Source: Acinetobacter sp. ANC 3781 (GTDB lineage: Bacteria > Pseudomonadota > Gammaproteobacteria > Pseudomonadales > Moraxellaceae). From it: a stretch of 64,000 nt of DNA. The stretch covers positions 62,001-126,000 of the forward strand of contig NZ_SJOH01000008.1 of NCBI RefSeq assembly GCF_004331285.1, given 5' to 3'. Positions 29,691 to 41,715 of the stretch are shown one piece after another. The position numbers and the translations under genes are program-made. The notes under the pieces are model-generated. The model did not search any database and was not told where the DNA came from. It saw only the letters and a program-made list of their open reading frames with translations. Position 1 is the stretch's first letter. The number at the start of each line of letters is the position of its first letter.

Positions 29691-30743
29691 TTAAATCCGT
29701 TTTGGAAGCTGACTAACCCAGCTCATTAAGCGCGTCGCATCATTGGTTCGTGCAGCAGAAGTATCTGCGCCTAAGAGCACCACCACTGCTGGACGATTGT
29801 TTAAGGTGGTATGCATGACGACACAACGTCCTGCTTCATTGATATAACCGGTTTTTGAAATATTGATATTCCAGCCGCCGTTACGTACCAAAGCATTGGT
29901 ATTGTTTGATTTCAACACTCGATAGCCCAAATTAAAATCATAACTTGGGGTGGTTGAGAATTGACGAATTAGACCGTATTGGGATGCTGTATTGACTAAA
30001 ATCCCTAAATCACGCGCAGAAGCCACATTGCCTGGATGCAAACCGGTTGACTCTAAATAATGAGTTGAATTCATACCCAAGGCTTTGGCTTTCGCATTCA
30101 TTGCAGAGATAAAGGTTGCACGACCACCCGGGAAAGTGCGTGCCAATGCAGAAGCGGCAGGATTCTCAGACTTCATCAACGCAAATAAAAGTGCTTCCGC
30201 ACGATTCATAGTATCGCCAGCGCGTAAAGTTGAACTTGAACTCTTACAGCCTGAACATGAAAAGTCCGCTTGAGTTAAGGTGATTTTTTCCGACATATTT
30301 AAACGTGCATCGGCAATCACCACTGCTGTCATCAGCTTGGTAATCGATGCAATCGGAAAAGCAGTATTACTATTCTTACTATATAAAACCTCACCAGTCT
30401 GACCGTCCATGACTAAAGCAGCACGGGCATTGACTGAAGGTTGATTGCTATAACCTGAATTATCTAAAATTTGTACAGTTTTAGGCGCAGAATAACTGAC
30501 TACACCATTAGAACTACGCACCGAAGTAGTAATTTTAGTTGAACCTTGTGGCGTTGGTTCCTCGCTCAATGCCGAACCATCGCCATTGAGTAATTGTTTG
30601 GCATCTTCAGAAGACCAATTTAAAGCAGCTTGACCTGTGCCTCCAGAAGCATTCATGACCAGTTCTGCAAAACTGGTTGAACTCATGCTCAGTAAGATAG
30701 ACATACCTAGCACATGCATTAAAGACTTGTTCGAATTTTTCAC
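29691..30743 (-). CDS. pbpG: D-alanyl-D-alanine endopeptidase PbpG (PBP7/8)
   Basis: Periplasmic low-molecular-mass penicillin-binding protein that cuts peptidoglycan cross-links. 350 residues with a signal peptide ending in STSFA (about residue 26). A low-complexity linker of about 75 residues follows, and then the serine peptidase domain. Catalytic motifs are SITK (S133, K136), SEN (S192-N194) and KTG (K297-G299). Two cysteines (FSCSGCKSSS) lie close together near residue 165. Monocistronic, with a divergent response regulator 220 bp away. Confidence 0.93.
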   Translation of the reverse strand: MKNSNKSLMHVLGMSILLSMSSTSFAELVMNASGGTGQAALNWSSEDAKQLLNGDGSALSEEPTPQGSTKITTSVRSSNGVVSYSAPKTVQILDNSGYSNQPSVNARAALVMDGQTGEVLYSKNSNTAFPIASITKLMTAVVIADARLNMSEKITLTQADFSCSGCKSSSSTLRAGDTMNRAEALLFALMKSENPAASALARTFPGGRATFISAMNAKAKALGMNSTHYLESTGLHPGNVASARDLGILVNTASQYGLIRQFSTTPSYDFNLGYRVLKSNNTNALVRNGGWNINISKTGYINEAGRCVVMHTTLNNRPAVVVLLGADTSAARTNDATRLMSWVSQLPKRI

Positions 30744-30963
30744 GATGTTTTACTCAACTCATGGAGGCAAGATACATTTGTGTATTACCTCAAATATGCC
30801 TTACATTTAGACACAAAGGTGAACATTTTTTTAGCTCACGACATTGTGTATAACATTTCACTTAAAGATTAATAATAGGATTGCTAATTTTGTCATTTCA
30901 TTGCAAGCTTATTTTGCTTTATGTAACAAAAAACATGCTTTTTTTATATGAGGGGAGAAATAG

Positions 30964-31599
30964 GTGATCACAGTTTTAGTAGTAGATGATCATGAATTGG
31001 TACGCACCGGGATTTGCCGAATGCTCGAAGACCATGCGGATGTGCAAGTAATTGGTCAGGCTGAATCTGGAGAAGAAGCGATTACCTTAGTTCGTCACCA
31101 TCATCCTAATGTGGTTTTACTCGATGTCAATATGCCGGGCATTGGTGGGGTGGAAACTACTCGTCGTTTGTTGCAAACCGCACCTGAAACCAAAGTCGTT
31201 GCTGTTAGCGGCCTGGCTGAAGAGCCTTATCCATCCCTGTTGCTCAAAGCAGGCGCAAAAGGTTATATCACTAAGGGCGCACCTGTGACCGAAATGGTTC
31301 GTGCCATAAATAAAGTCATGCAAGGGGGCAAATATTTTAGTGCAGATATTGCCGAGCAACTGGCCAGTTCATACCTTTCAGATACCCAGCAATCGCCATT
31401 TGATGCGCTGTCTGAACGTGAAATGCAGGTCGCGATGATGGTGGTAAATTGTATTAGTGCCCAAGAAATTGCCGATAAACTTTTTGTCAGTGTCAAAACT
31501 GTGAATACCTATCGTTATCGTATTTTTGAAAAATTGAATTTGGATAGTGATGTAAAACTGACTCATTTGGCCATTCGTTATGGGTTGATTAAACCTTAA
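30964..31599 (+). CDS. gacA: LuxR-family response regulator, GacA/UvrY type
   Basis: 211-residue response regulator of the GacA/UvrY group, which in related bacteria is phosphorylated by GacS/BarA and switches on Csr-type small RNAs. The receiver domain has the acidic pair D8-D9, the phosphorylation site D54 in VVLLDVNMPG, and K in YITKGA. The C-terminal LuxR helix-turn-helix (LSEREMQVAMMVV ... SVKTVNTYRYRIFEKL) binds DNA. Starts at GTG 30964 with GGGGAG upstream. No sensor kinase of the BarA type is adjacent; pilS and pilR follow after 30 bp. Confidence 0.92.
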   Translation: MITVLVVDDHELVRTGICRMLEDHADVQVIGQAESGEEAITLVRHHHPNVVLLDVNMPGIGGVETTRRLLQTAPETKVVAVSGLAEEPYPSLLLKAGAKGYITKGAPVTEMVRAINKVMQGGKYFSADIAEQLASSYLSDTQQSPFDALSEREMQVAMMVVNCISAQEIADKLFVSVKTVNTYRYRIFEKLNLDSDVKLTHLAIRYGLIKP

Positions 31600-31629
31600 T
31601 ACTTTTAATATAGCTTCTAGAAGACATGC

Positions 31630-33198
31630 ATGACGCAGAGCACCTCAAATTTTGAGTTTAACCAGTATCATCTAGGCATCTGGTATGGCGCTTATAGACT
31701 GATTATTGCGACTTGTCTTCTCCTGATTTTTTCACTCACCAATCAGTATTTAAATACAGAATACCGCTATCCACAGCTCTATCTATACGCTCTCATCTGT
31801 TTTGTGGCGATAGGCTGTATGCAACTGCTGAGCCTAAAAAAAATACGCGCCAGAATTCCCCAACAACTGACGCTGTTATTTGCGGTCGATGTCATTGTTT
31901 TAAGCTTACTTACTTTAGCAATGGACGGTCCTAATCTTCATTTAAGTCTGCTATTTGTGATTACCATCTTTGCAGCTTCTTTGTTACTCGATGCAAAAAA
32001 GGCCTTAATCACAACTCTTTTCGCCGTAATTAGTGTGATTTATCAAATATTTTTAGGCAGTATTTTTGATTTTTCTTCACTCAACAATATCAGTAATAGC
32101 GCTTTGTTGGCCTTTCTGTTTTTTGTGGTTTATGGCAGTGCTCAAATTGCGGTACGACGTTTCCAATTACTGGAAAATTTAAATTTTTCGCAATCCTTGG
32201 AGCTCAATCGACTGCAAAATTTGAACCGTTATATTCTGGAACAGATTGAACTCGGCTATCTGGTTTTAGATGAAAACTGTCATATCGTGCTGAGCAATCC
32301 TGCGGCTTGTCTGCTTTTGGGTATTCCTCCACTCTATGCTTATGACAAATATCCCTTATACAAAATACAACCTGATTTATTTGAACTCATTAAGTTTGAC
32401 CAGCTGCAAGATGGTGAAAGATTTCAATTCGAGTCACAGCTGAGCCGCTATCATATGCATATTGAAGTGCAGAAATTAATGGTTCCCCATCAGACCCTTA
32501 CCCTATTGATGCTGCAAGATGCGGGTAAAATTAATCAAAGGGTACAACAATTAAAACTGGCAGCTTTAGGACAATTGTCTGCCAGTATAGCCCATGAAAT
32601 TCGCAACCCTTTAGCTGCTATTGTTCAAGCCAACGAATTGTTGCCAGATAGTGATCCAGACCAACAAAACCTATTAAGTCAGATGATTGCAAAACAAGCA
32701 CAGCGTATTGACCGTATTGTGCAAGACACCTTGAACATGGTGCGAAATAGAGAAACGTATCCTGTACAGATTCAGCTGAATCAATTTATTCCCCAAATGA
32801 TCCAGGAAGATTTATCTGATATCATCAACCAGATTCGATGCACCATACCAAATAAAATTTCGATTACTTTTGATGAAGCACAATTTCGCCAAGTACTGAT
32901 TAACCTGATCCGTAATGCAATTCGGCACAATTCACCTGAGCATTCACATATTGAATTAAATATTTATTCACATGGAACCAATGTCCGAATTGAAGTTCGA
33001 GATTTTGGCTCAGGTGTGGCATCTCAAGATTTGACCTACCTATTTCAACCTTTTTTTAGTACCGAAATCACGGGAACTGGTTTAGGATTATACTTATCAC
33101 ATAGTTTTTGTGAGGCGAACCAAGCAAAACTGGACTATGTAGAACAAAAACAAGGGGCATGCTTTCGAATAGAATGCCTGGATGGTGCTTTAAATTAA
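31630..33198 (+). CDS. pilS: Sensor histidine kinase PilS
   Basis: Membrane histidine kinase partnered with PilR to control type IV pilin transcription. 522 residues. About six N-terminal membrane helices (residues 20-175) are followed by a PAS-like domain (about 195-300). The HisKA box has H322 in SIAHEIRNPLAAI. The ATPase part has N-box LIRNAIRHN, DFGSGV, and GTGLGLYLSHSFCE. The gap to pilR is 12 bp, so they are one operon, possibly with gacA. Confidence 0.93.
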   Translation: MTQSTSNFEFNQYHLGIWYGAYRLIIATCLLLIFSLTNQYLNTEYRYPQLYLYALICFVAIGCMQLLSLKKIRARIPQQLTLLFAVDVIVLSLLTLAMDGPNLHLSLLFVITIFAASLLLDAKKALITTLFAVISVIYQIFLGSIFDFSSLNNISNSALLAFLFFVVYGSAQIAVRRFQLLENLNFSQSLELNRLQNLNRYILEQIELGYLVLDENCHIVLSNPAACLLLGIPPLYAYDKYPLYKIQPDLFELIKFDQLQDGERFQFESQLSRYHMHIEVQKLMVPHQTLTLLMLQDAGKINQRVQQLKLAALGQLSASIAHEIRNPLAAIVQANELLPDSDPDQQNLLSQMIAKQAQRIDRIVQDTLNMVRNRETYPVQIQLNQFIPQMIQEDLSDIINQIRCTIPNKISITFDEAQFRQVLINLIRNAIRHNSPEHSHIELNIYSHGTNVRIEVRDFGSGVASQDLTYLFQPFFSTEITGTGLGLYLSHSFCEANQAKLDYVEQKQGACFRIECLDGALN

Positions 33199-33210
33199 TA
33201 GTGTTGGGGT

Positions 33211-34629
33211 ATGATTTTGGAACGACAACCAATTGTTTTATTAGTAGATGATGAGGAAGATTTGTGTACTTTAATGCAAATGTCTTTATCACGTATGGGC
33301 ATCAAGACCCATATCGCATATCGTCTTGAACAGGCAAAAAAACTTTTATCTGACAATAGTTATGATGCCTGTCTAACCGATTTGAATTTACCGGATGGCA
33401 ATGGGCTCCAATTGGTAGAATGGATTAGCCAGCATCTTCCAGCACTTCCTGTGGCTGTGCTCACTGCCTATGGCAATATGGAAATTGCAATTGCCGCATT
33501 AAAAGCCGGTGCTTTTGATTTTGTCAGCAAACCGATTAATCAGAAACACCTGGAACAACTCTTACAAAAAGCGTTGAACAAACCGGTCGAAAATTTTCAA
33601 AGTAAAGAAGATACGCTGGAACAAAAATTATTAATTGGCCAATCCCTGCCGATTCAGCAATTACGCGTTACCTTAAATAAAATTGCACGTTCTCAAGCGC
33701 CTGTATTTATTACCGGTGAATCTGGAACCGGAAAAGAAGTGATTGCCAATCTGGTGCATCGACTTAGTAATCGCAATGAAGGTCCTTTTATTGCAATTAA
33801 CTGTGGTGCTATTCCAACGGAATTGATGGAAAGTGAGCTGTTTGGGCATAAGAAAGGCAGCTTTACCGGTGCAACTCAAGACAAACAAGGTCTGATCCAA
33901 TCTGCACATGGGGGTAGTCTATTTTTAGATGAAATTGCTGAATTACCTTTAACCATGCAGGTCAAACTGCTGCGTGCGGTACAGGAAAAACGGATTCGTC
34001 CCGTCGGTTCAGATGCTGAAATTGATGTGGATTTCCGTGTCATTAGTGCCAGCCATCAGGATTTGGAAGCATTAGTACAACAAGGCAGATTTCGCCAAGA
34101 TTTATTCTTCCGTATTCATGTGATGGATCTTGTGCTTCCACCACTACGTGAACGGGGTGATGATATTATTTTATTGGCGCATCATTTTATTCAAAAAATT
34201 AGCCAAGAATGGGGTATTCCTGCAAAACAACTGACTGAACGCGCGAAAAACTTTTTGCTGAACCAGTATTATCCGGGCAATGTCCGTGAGCTACGTAATA
34301 TTATGGAACGCGCCATTACCCTTAGTGATGAGGATAAAATTGATTTACCTCATTTACAAAGTGCACCGCTACGTTATCCAACAGCCGCACCTTCAGATCA
34401 TCAGCAAGAAGCCAGCCCTGCTTTTCGTAGTGAAATCTTAGTTTCTGCTAAAAAGTTACCCGATGAAGGTTTAGAACTTTATCTGGAAAATATTGAGAAA
34501 GATATTTTACTCAATGCGCTAAACTTAACCCATTGGAACAGAACACTGGCAGCCAAAAAACTGGGGATGTCTTTCCGCTCTTTACGTTACCGCTTAAAGA
34601 AATTTGGCTTGGATACCGATGATGAATAA
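33211..34629 (+). CDS. pilR: Sigma-54-dependent response regulator PilR
   Basis: NtrC-family activator of pilA and other sigma-54 promoters. 472 residues: receiver domain with D57 (CLTDLNLPDG), AAA+ domain with Walker A GESGTGKE, the sigma-54 contact loop written GSFTGA, Walker B GGSLFLDEI and the arginine-rich PLRERGDDI region. A Fis-type helix-turn-helix ends the protein (NRTLAAKKLGMSFRSLRYRL). Its stop codon is only 4 bp from the convergent ctpA stop, and no terminator is visible between them. Confidence 0.95.
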   Translation: MILERQPIVLLVDDEEDLCTLMQMSLSRMGIKTHIAYRLEQAKKLLSDNSYDACLTDLNLPDGNGLQLVEWISQHLPALPVAVLTAYGNMEIAIAALKAGAFDFVSKPINQKHLEQLLQKALNKPVENFQSKEDTLEQKLLIGQSLPIQQLRVTLNKIARSQAPVFITGESGTGKEVIANLVHRLSNRNEGPFIAINCGAIPTELMESELFGHKKGSFTGATQDKQGLIQSAHGGSLFLDEIAELPLTMQVKLLRAVQEKRIRPVGSDAEIDVDFRVISASHQDLEALVQQGRFRQDLFFRIHVMDLVLPPLRERGDDIILLAHHFIQKISQEWGIPAKQLTERAKNFLLNQYYPGNVRELRNIMERAITLSDEDKIDLPHLQSAPLRYPTAAPSDHQQEASPAFRSEILVSAKKLPDEGLELYLENIEKDILLNALNLTHWNRTLAAKKLGMSFRSLRYRLKKFGLDTDDE

Positions 34630-34633
34630 ATGC

Positions 34634-35809
34634 TTATTTACGGTTTAGAATGATTTCTGCAACATGTTCAAGATAGTTTTCTTCTTTCATCTCATGTTGC
34701 AGCAGGTATTGTTGATTCGGCTGAATCCCCACACCTTCAATCATCTGCCCTTTCGGAGTGTAATAATGCGATACCGTCATCTGTAAGGCGGCACCGTTGG
34801 AAAGCGGAAAAAGTTTTTGTACCACGCCTTTGCCATAGCTCTTCTCACCGACGACCCAGGCACGGCCATGGTCTTTCATTGCGGCAGTAAAGACTTCAGC
34901 GGCTGAGGCAGAACGGTTATTGATTAAAATGCCCAGCTTTAAATTTTGAAATTCCAAACTCGGTAAAGCTTGAAATTGCTGATCCCCTTCAGAACGGCTT
35001 TTGGTAGAAACAATCACCCCTTGATTCAAAAACAAGTCAGCAGATTCAACCGCAGCAGACAATAATCCGCCTGGATTATTTCTTAAATCAAGCAACACTG
35101 CCTTAAGACGCGAGGAAGAGTGCTCTTCAATCAAGCGTTTAATTTCATTGGCAGTATCTTGCTGGAAAACTTTAACTTTGATCACTAAAACCTGATTTTG
35201 CAGAATATTGGCTTGGATATCGGTTTCTATTTTCTTATTACGCACCAAACTCATTGGAGCGCTATTCGGTGCCAGTTGCAAGGTTAAGGTCGAACCAATC
35301 GAACCATTCAGCAGGCTATTGACCTGATCATGGTTGAGTTTTTTCAGTTCTTGATCATCAATCTTAAATACCGTTACGCCATTGCGTAAACCTTGCTTGG
35401 TAGAATCAGCATTGTTCTTTAAACCTTGAATGACCCATTGATGTAACTGCTGATCATAAATCAGTTCAAAATCGACAGAGGCAATATCGCCTTCGGTATA
35501 TTGTAGTAGCTGCTTATAATCTTCAGGACTCAAGTAGCGGGAATAACGGTCCAGGCCACTAACCAGGCCTTTAATCGCCTGCTGAAATAATGCATCATCA
35601 TTTTTAGCATCAACATAATTTTCTTTGACAATGCTATAAATCTGAACAAATTGCTGAATCGATTCCACTGGAATTTCAGCATAATTCTGTTCTACTTCCT
35701 CATCAAAATCCAGAACAGGCTGATCTTTCACTGCAGCAAGTGCAGAATGGCTCACACAGATGAACAACGTTGTTAAAGCGACAACCATCTTCCAGCGTTG
35801 TAAAACCAT
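34634..35809 (-). CDS. S41 family carboxy-terminal processing peptidase
   Basis: CtpA-type periplasmic serine protease, 391 residues. The signal peptide ends near HSALA (residue 25). It has an N-terminal helical region, a PDZ domain (about residues 105-185, with GLRNGVTVFKIDDQ), and the protease domain with the Ser-Lys dyad: S302 in NNRSASAAE and K327 in KSYGKGVVQ. The LLDLRNNPGGLL motif is also present. It follows gpmI by 26 bp, and the gpmI-ctpA order is conserved in many gammaproteobacteria. Confidence 0.92.
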   Translation of the reverse strand: MVLQRWKMVVALTTLFICVSHSALAAVKDQPVLDFDEEVEQNYAEIPVESIQQFVQIYSIVKENYVDAKNDDALFQQAIKGLVSGLDRYSRYLSPEDYKQLLQYTEGDIASVDFELIYDQQLHQWVIQGLKNNADSTKQGLRNGVTVFKIDDQELKKLNHDQVNSLLNGSIGSTLTLQLAPNSAPMSLVRNKKIETDIQANILQNQVLVIKVKVFQQDTANEIKRLIEEHSSSRLKAVLLDLRNNPGGLLSAAVESADLFLNQGVIVSTKSRSEGDQQFQALPSLEFQNLKLGILINNRSASAAEVFTAAMKDHGRAWVVGEKSYGKGVVQKLFPLSNGAALQMTVSHYYTPKGQMIEGVGIQPNQQYLLQHEMKEENYLEHVAEIILNRK

Positions 35810-35835
35810 CCTTCCACCTGTTTATCGGGTTAATT

Positions 35836-37383
35836 TTATGATTTTAAAGTAATCAAATTACGACCTTTCATTTCTTCAGGTACAGGAATTTGCATGAGGC
35901 TCAACAAGGTTGGTGCAACATCTGCAAGCACACCACCTTCCGCAATAGTCGCTGAAGTGGGTCCCACATAAATGAAGGGAACCAGTTCAGTGGTATGTTG
36001 AGTATGTACCTGACCACTGTGATAGTCCTGCATTTGCTCGACATTACCATGGTCAGCGGTAATCAGCATATGGCCTTTTTGTGCCATTACTGCTTCATAT
36101 ACCCGACCTAAACAGGTATCCACTGCTTCAACCGCTTTCACGGCGGCATCAAAGACACCGGTATGGCCCACCATATCACCATTGGCAAAGTTCACCACCA
36201 ACAAGTCATATTCACCCGAGTTAATTGCAGCAACCAGTTCATCGGTCACTTCATAAGCACTCATTTCAGGCTTAAGATCATAAGTTGCAATATTTGGTGA
36301 TGGAATCAGGATACGTTTTTCACCCGGATATTCATCTTCACGGCCACCACTGAAGAAGAAAGTCACGTGCGCATATTTTTCAGTTTCCGCAATACGCAGT
36401 TGGGTTTTACCCAAATTCGACAAGTATTCGCCAATCGAGTTTTTCAACGCTTCCGGCATATAGGCCACAGGTGCATCAATGGTCGCTTGATAACGGGTGA
36501 GCATCACAAATTTAGACAGGTTTGGAACCACTTTACGTTCAAAACCGGTAAACTCTTTTTCGACAAAGGCTTTGGTAATTTCACGTGCACGATCGGCACG
36601 GAAATTCATAAATACAACGCTGTCGCCATCCTGGATTTTAGCCAGCTCGCCAATACGCGTAGCTTTCACAAATTCATCCGACTCATTTGCCGCATAGGCT
36701 TGTTCCAGACCTTCAACTGCTGTTGCTGCGGTACGTGCGGCTTCCCCTTCAGTCAATAGACGGTAGGCTTGTTCAACACGATCCCAACGATTGTCACGGT
36801 CCATGGCAAAGTAACGACCAATCATGCTCGCAATACGACCTTGACCCGGATACTGGGCAAAAACCGCATCTAATTTTTCTAAAGACGGTTGCGCGCTTTT
36901 CGGTGGCGTATCACGCCCATCCAGGAAAGCATGCAGATACACTTTCGCCCCACCTTTCAATGCCAATTCACACATGGCAACAATATGGTCTTCATGCGCA
37001 TGCACGCCACCTTGTGACAGCAAGCCCAAGATATGTACTGCGCCATTTGCAGCTTTGGCTTTCTCTACCGCATCAATCAAAACGTCATGCTCAAAAAAAG
37101 CACCAGTACGAATGTCCTTGGTAATGCGGGTGAAATCCTGATACAGCACACGACCTGCACCCAGGTTCATATGACCCACTTCAGAGTTGCCCATTTGACC
37201 ATCAGGCAGACCGACATCTTCGCCCGAACCAGAAATCAAACCATGGGGATGCTTTTGTTGCATAGCAGTTAAATTAGGTCGTTTTGCTGCCAGGAAAGCA
37301 TTGTCTTCGACCGCTTCGCGATGACCCACACCATCCATAATTACCAATACGTGAGGGATTTTGCCAGCAGTTGCATCCGTCAT
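35836..37383 (-). CDS. gpmI: 2,3-bisphosphoglycerate-independent phosphoglycerate mutase
   Basis: Manganese-dependent glycolytic and gluconeogenic enzyme that interconverts 3- and 2-phosphoglycerate. 515 residues from ATG 37383; the frame continues 19 codons upstream but family members start near this ATG. The phosphoserine nucleophile is S67 in [13 protein letters not shown], and metal ligands include MDG near the start and [11 protein letters not shown] near the C-terminus. First gene of an operon with the S41 peptidase. Confidence 0.96.
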   Translation of the reverse strand: MTDATAGKIPHVLVIMDGVGHREAVEDNAFLAAKRPNLTAMQQKHPHGLISGSGEDVGLPDGQMGNSEVGHMNLGAGRVLYQDFTRITKDIRTGAFFEHDVLIDAVEKAKAANGAVHILGLLSQGGVHAHEDHIVAMCELALKGGAKVYLHAFLDGRDTPPKSAQPSLEKLDAVFAQYPGQGRIASMIGRYFAMDRDNRWDRVEQAYRLLTEGEAARTAATAVEGLEQAYAANESDEFVKATRIGELAKIQDGDSVVFMNFRADRAREITKAFVEKEFTGFERKVVPNLSKFVMLTRYQATIDAPVAYMPEALKNSIGEYLSNLGKTQLRIAETEKYAHVTFFFSGGREDEYPGEKRILIPSPNIATYDLKPEMSAYEVTDELVAAINSGEYDLLVVNFANGDMVGHTGVFDAAVKAVEAVDTCLGRVYEAVMAQKGHMLITADHGNVEQMQDYHSGQVHTQHTTELVPFIYVGPTSATIAEGGVLADVAPTLLSLMQIPVPEEMKGRNLITLKS

Positions 37384-37505
37384 AATGAACACTCTTTTGT
37401 TTACAATTTCATCAGTATATCTTACCGAATTTTCGGTCAAGACTCTATGTGCAGATCAGGACTAAAGCTGATCATGCACCTTGTTTATCATTCTCTATTC
37501 AACAG

Positions 37506-38576
37506 TTAACGTGCACGGCGCAGTAAATAGCCGCCTACCAGCATCATCAGCACAATTGGTACAAATACGAACCATGCCGGTGAAGGTGAATACACCAAAC
37601 TTGCATAGCCCAAGAAGTCTTGCAGATAGAAGAATCCTAAGCCAATAAACAAGGCAATCACCAAACGGAAACCCATCGACTGTTGACGTAAGGGACCAAA
37701 AATAAAGGAACAGGCAATCAGTACCAAGGCAATTAAAGCAAATGGCGAACCGACTTTTTGCCAAAATGCCAGCTTATAGGTTTTCGGCACCTGGCTGTAT
37801 TCATGCATGTAGCTCATAAAACTTATTAATTGGCTAGGTGATAAATCTTCGGGGTCAATAGTGACCATATGCACGTATTTTGGCTGTAGGGCTAAAGCCA
37901 GAGGAAGCTGATCAGTTTTGACCAAGGTTGAATTACCTTGCGGCAAAATATCCATTTGTGAAGCAGTCTTTAGATTCCAATCACCATCTTTAACGAACTG
38001 ACCTTGTTCTGCATTTAGAACCCCTTTCAAGTGATAACTGTCATCAAAGTCTACGACTTGAACATGTTTCAGTTGCCCTTGTGCATTGGCATAATCAATA
38101 TAAATAAAACGCTGACCTTCGCGGGTCCAATAACCGCTGACTTCACCCAGTGAACTTACACTCCGGTGATCTTTCACGCTTTTGGCTTGCTCATTGGTAT
38201 AAGGAATTACCCATTCACTCAGGACAAAGGATAAAACCACCAGAATTAGAGCCGAACGAATCACCCAGCCTACAATACGCCATAGACTCACTCCCACCGA
38301 ACGCATCACCACCAGTTCGCTATTAGACGCTAAAGCCCCTAAACCGAGAACAGCACCAATTAAGGCAGAAATAGGTAAAATTTCATATAAATAGCGGGGT
38401 GCACCCCATAACACATAGAGAAATGCCTGCCAGGCACCATAGTTTTCATTCAGTGAACCCAATTCACCCAAATAGGTAAACAGCACTTGTAAAACAGAAA
38501 GCACTGCTGTGGCCCCCAGCATGGCCAATGCCGTGGTTTTGGTCACATGTTTGGCAATTATTCGACGTGCTAACAT
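37506..38576 (-). CDS. lptG: LPS export ABC transporter permease LptG
   Basis: 356-residue inner membrane permease of the LptB2FG complex that lifts lipopolysaccharide or lipooligosaccharide from the inner membrane to LptC/LptA. It has the LptF/LptG layout: an N-terminal membrane helix pair (about residues 12-80), a periplasmic beta-jellyroll region (about 130-260) and C-terminal membrane helices. Family stretches include LPISALIGAVLGLGALASNSELVVMRSVGVS. The gap to lptF is 2 bp. Confidence 0.94.
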   Translation of the reverse strand: MLARRIIAKHVTKTTALAMLGATAVLSVLQVLFTYLGELGSLNENYGAWQAFLYVLWGAPRYLYEILPISALIGAVLGLGALASNSELVVMRSVGVSLWRIVGWVIRSALILVVLSFVLSEWVIPYTNEQAKSVKDHRSVSSLGEVSGYWTREGQRFIYIDYANAQGQLKHVQVVDFDDSYHLKGVLNAEQGQFVKDGDWNLKTASQMDILPQGNSTLVKTDQLPLALALQPKYVHMVTIDPEDLSPSQLISFMSYMHEYSQVPKTYKLAFWQKVGSPFALIALVLIACSFIFGPLRQQSMGFRLVIALFIGLGFFYLQDFLGYASLVYSPSPAWFVFVPIVLMMLVGGYLLRRAR

Positions 38577-38578
38577 TT

Positions 38579-39679
38579 TTAAGACCTCGCCTGCTGAATT
38601 CGTTTCTTGATTTTAGGGGCGAGCTTTTGTTTTCTGGAGAACAATGCTCCAGCAATGCCATACACGACCAAGACCAAAGGATATGCCCAGATTCCTAACT
38701 CATCTTTACTGACACGTGTTTTCAATGCCATGAGTGCCACAATCAAACTGGCGAAAATCAGCAAGGCGGGGAATAGTTTTAAATAACGTCCTTGACGGGG
38801 AGTCACTTCTGAAAGTGCGATCGCCAGGATCAAAGCCACAAGTACTGAAAATGGCACGAAGATCCGCCAGCCCAATTCACTCGCCACAACCGGATCGGTA
38901 CGGTTGTTCCAGAGCTTGCCAATCGGCAATGCTTCCACTTCTGCACTTTCAAATTTGGCTTCAGCATCACTTTCTAAACGTAAACGATAGGACTGAAACT
39001 CTGCTTGGGTATATTTTGGTTTTCCCGGAAAAATTTCGTAACGGCGGCCTTCAGATAAATCGACAATACTGGCCGTTTCATTGGCCACTTCTACACGAGT
39101 GGCTTCTTTTGCCAGAATCATGACATCCGGTTTACCTGGTTTTTCCGCGCGTTGATAGAAAAACACATCTTTAAGATTACGCCGGTCTTCTGACAAATCT
39201 CCAGCATAAATGGTATAGGGACCGGAGGAAATAAACTCTTTGGGACGCACCAAATCGAAACCGGTTCTGACCGCCTGATTGGTGGTCAACTCTTCAAACT
39301 GACGCAGCCCCCAAGGAGACATCCAGACCATCAAGACAGTTTGAACAGCCAGAAATACCACGGTCAGCGGAATCAGTAACCTTCCCAACTGATGGCGACT
39401 GACGCCACTGCCGTTCATTACCGCCATTTCATGGTCGACATACAAACGGCCAAATACCAGCATCAAACCGATAAAAAAGCCCAGTGGAAGAATCAGGGTT
39501 AAAAATTCCGGTAGCCGATAACCAATAATACTGAACAAAATACTGACATCTAAACGACCTTGTGCCGCAATGCCAAAGTACTTGATCAGTCGACCACCCA
39601 TCATGATCAAGGTAAGCAAGGCAATCACAACCAAGGATGTAGACACCACTTGCTTGACCAGATAACGCCGAATAATCAA
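38579..39679 (-). CDS. lptF: LPS export ABC transporter permease LptF
   Basis: 366-residue partner of LptG in the LPS export complex. It starts IIRRYLVKQVVSTSLVV and contains LPLGFFIGLMLVFGRLYVDHEMAVMNGSGVS. The LPS transport permease fold is the same as in LptG: membrane helices, a periplasmic domain around residues 130-250, and four closing helices. It begins the lptF-lptG operon, divergent from pepA across 159 bp. This divergence of pepA and lptFG is conserved in gammaproteobacteria. A perfect palindrome lies 30 bp upstream. Confidence 0.95.
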   Translation of the reverse strand: MIIRRYLVKQVVSTSLVVIALLTLIMMGGRLIKYFGIAAQGRLDVSILFSIIGYRLPEFLTLILPLGFFIGLMLVFGRLYVDHEMAVMNGSGVSRHQLGRLLIPLTVVFLAVQTVLMVWMSPWGLRQFEELTTNQAVRTGFDLVRPKEFISSGPYTIYAGDLSEDRRNLKDVFFYQRAEKPGKPDVMILAKEATRVEVANETASIVDLSEGRRYEIFPGKPKYTQAEFQSYRLRLESDAEAKFESAEVEALPIGKLWNNRTDPVVASELGWRIFVPFSVLVALILAIALSEVTPRQGRYLKLFPALLIFASLIVALMALKTRVSKDELGIWAYPLVLVVYGIAGALFSRKQKLAPKIKKRIQQARS

Positions 39680-39708
39680 ATTAATTCTTCCAAAAAAGAG
39701 GCTAATAA

Positions 39709-39724
39709 AAACTAGCGCTAGTTT
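39709..39724. promoter_or_regulatory. Perfect 16-bp palindrome between lptF and pepA
   Basis: AAACTAGC-GCTAGTTT is an exact palindrome with no spacer, 30 bp upstream of the lptF start codon and 115 bp upstream of pepA. No T tract follows. The position suggests an operator on the lptFG promoter, but I cannot name the regulator. Confidence 0.4.
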
Positions 39725-39829
39725 ACCCGAATGTTGAAAATATAAAACCTATACTGTTGTTGCGCATTGAAACTCTATTCATAGAAATGTTTCAATGGTT
39801 TAATGGTTTGCAAACTTTTAAAGGCATGA

Positions 39830-41687
<1,858 letters not shown>

Positions 41688-41715
41688 CCGGTCAATTGAA
41701 ATAAGGAGATACGGG

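Noticed and set aside
36687..37124. 145-codon open frame on the plus strand
   Set aside because: It is antisense to gpmI, rich in H, Q and P, and without any family resemblance; it is a shadow of the gpmI codons.
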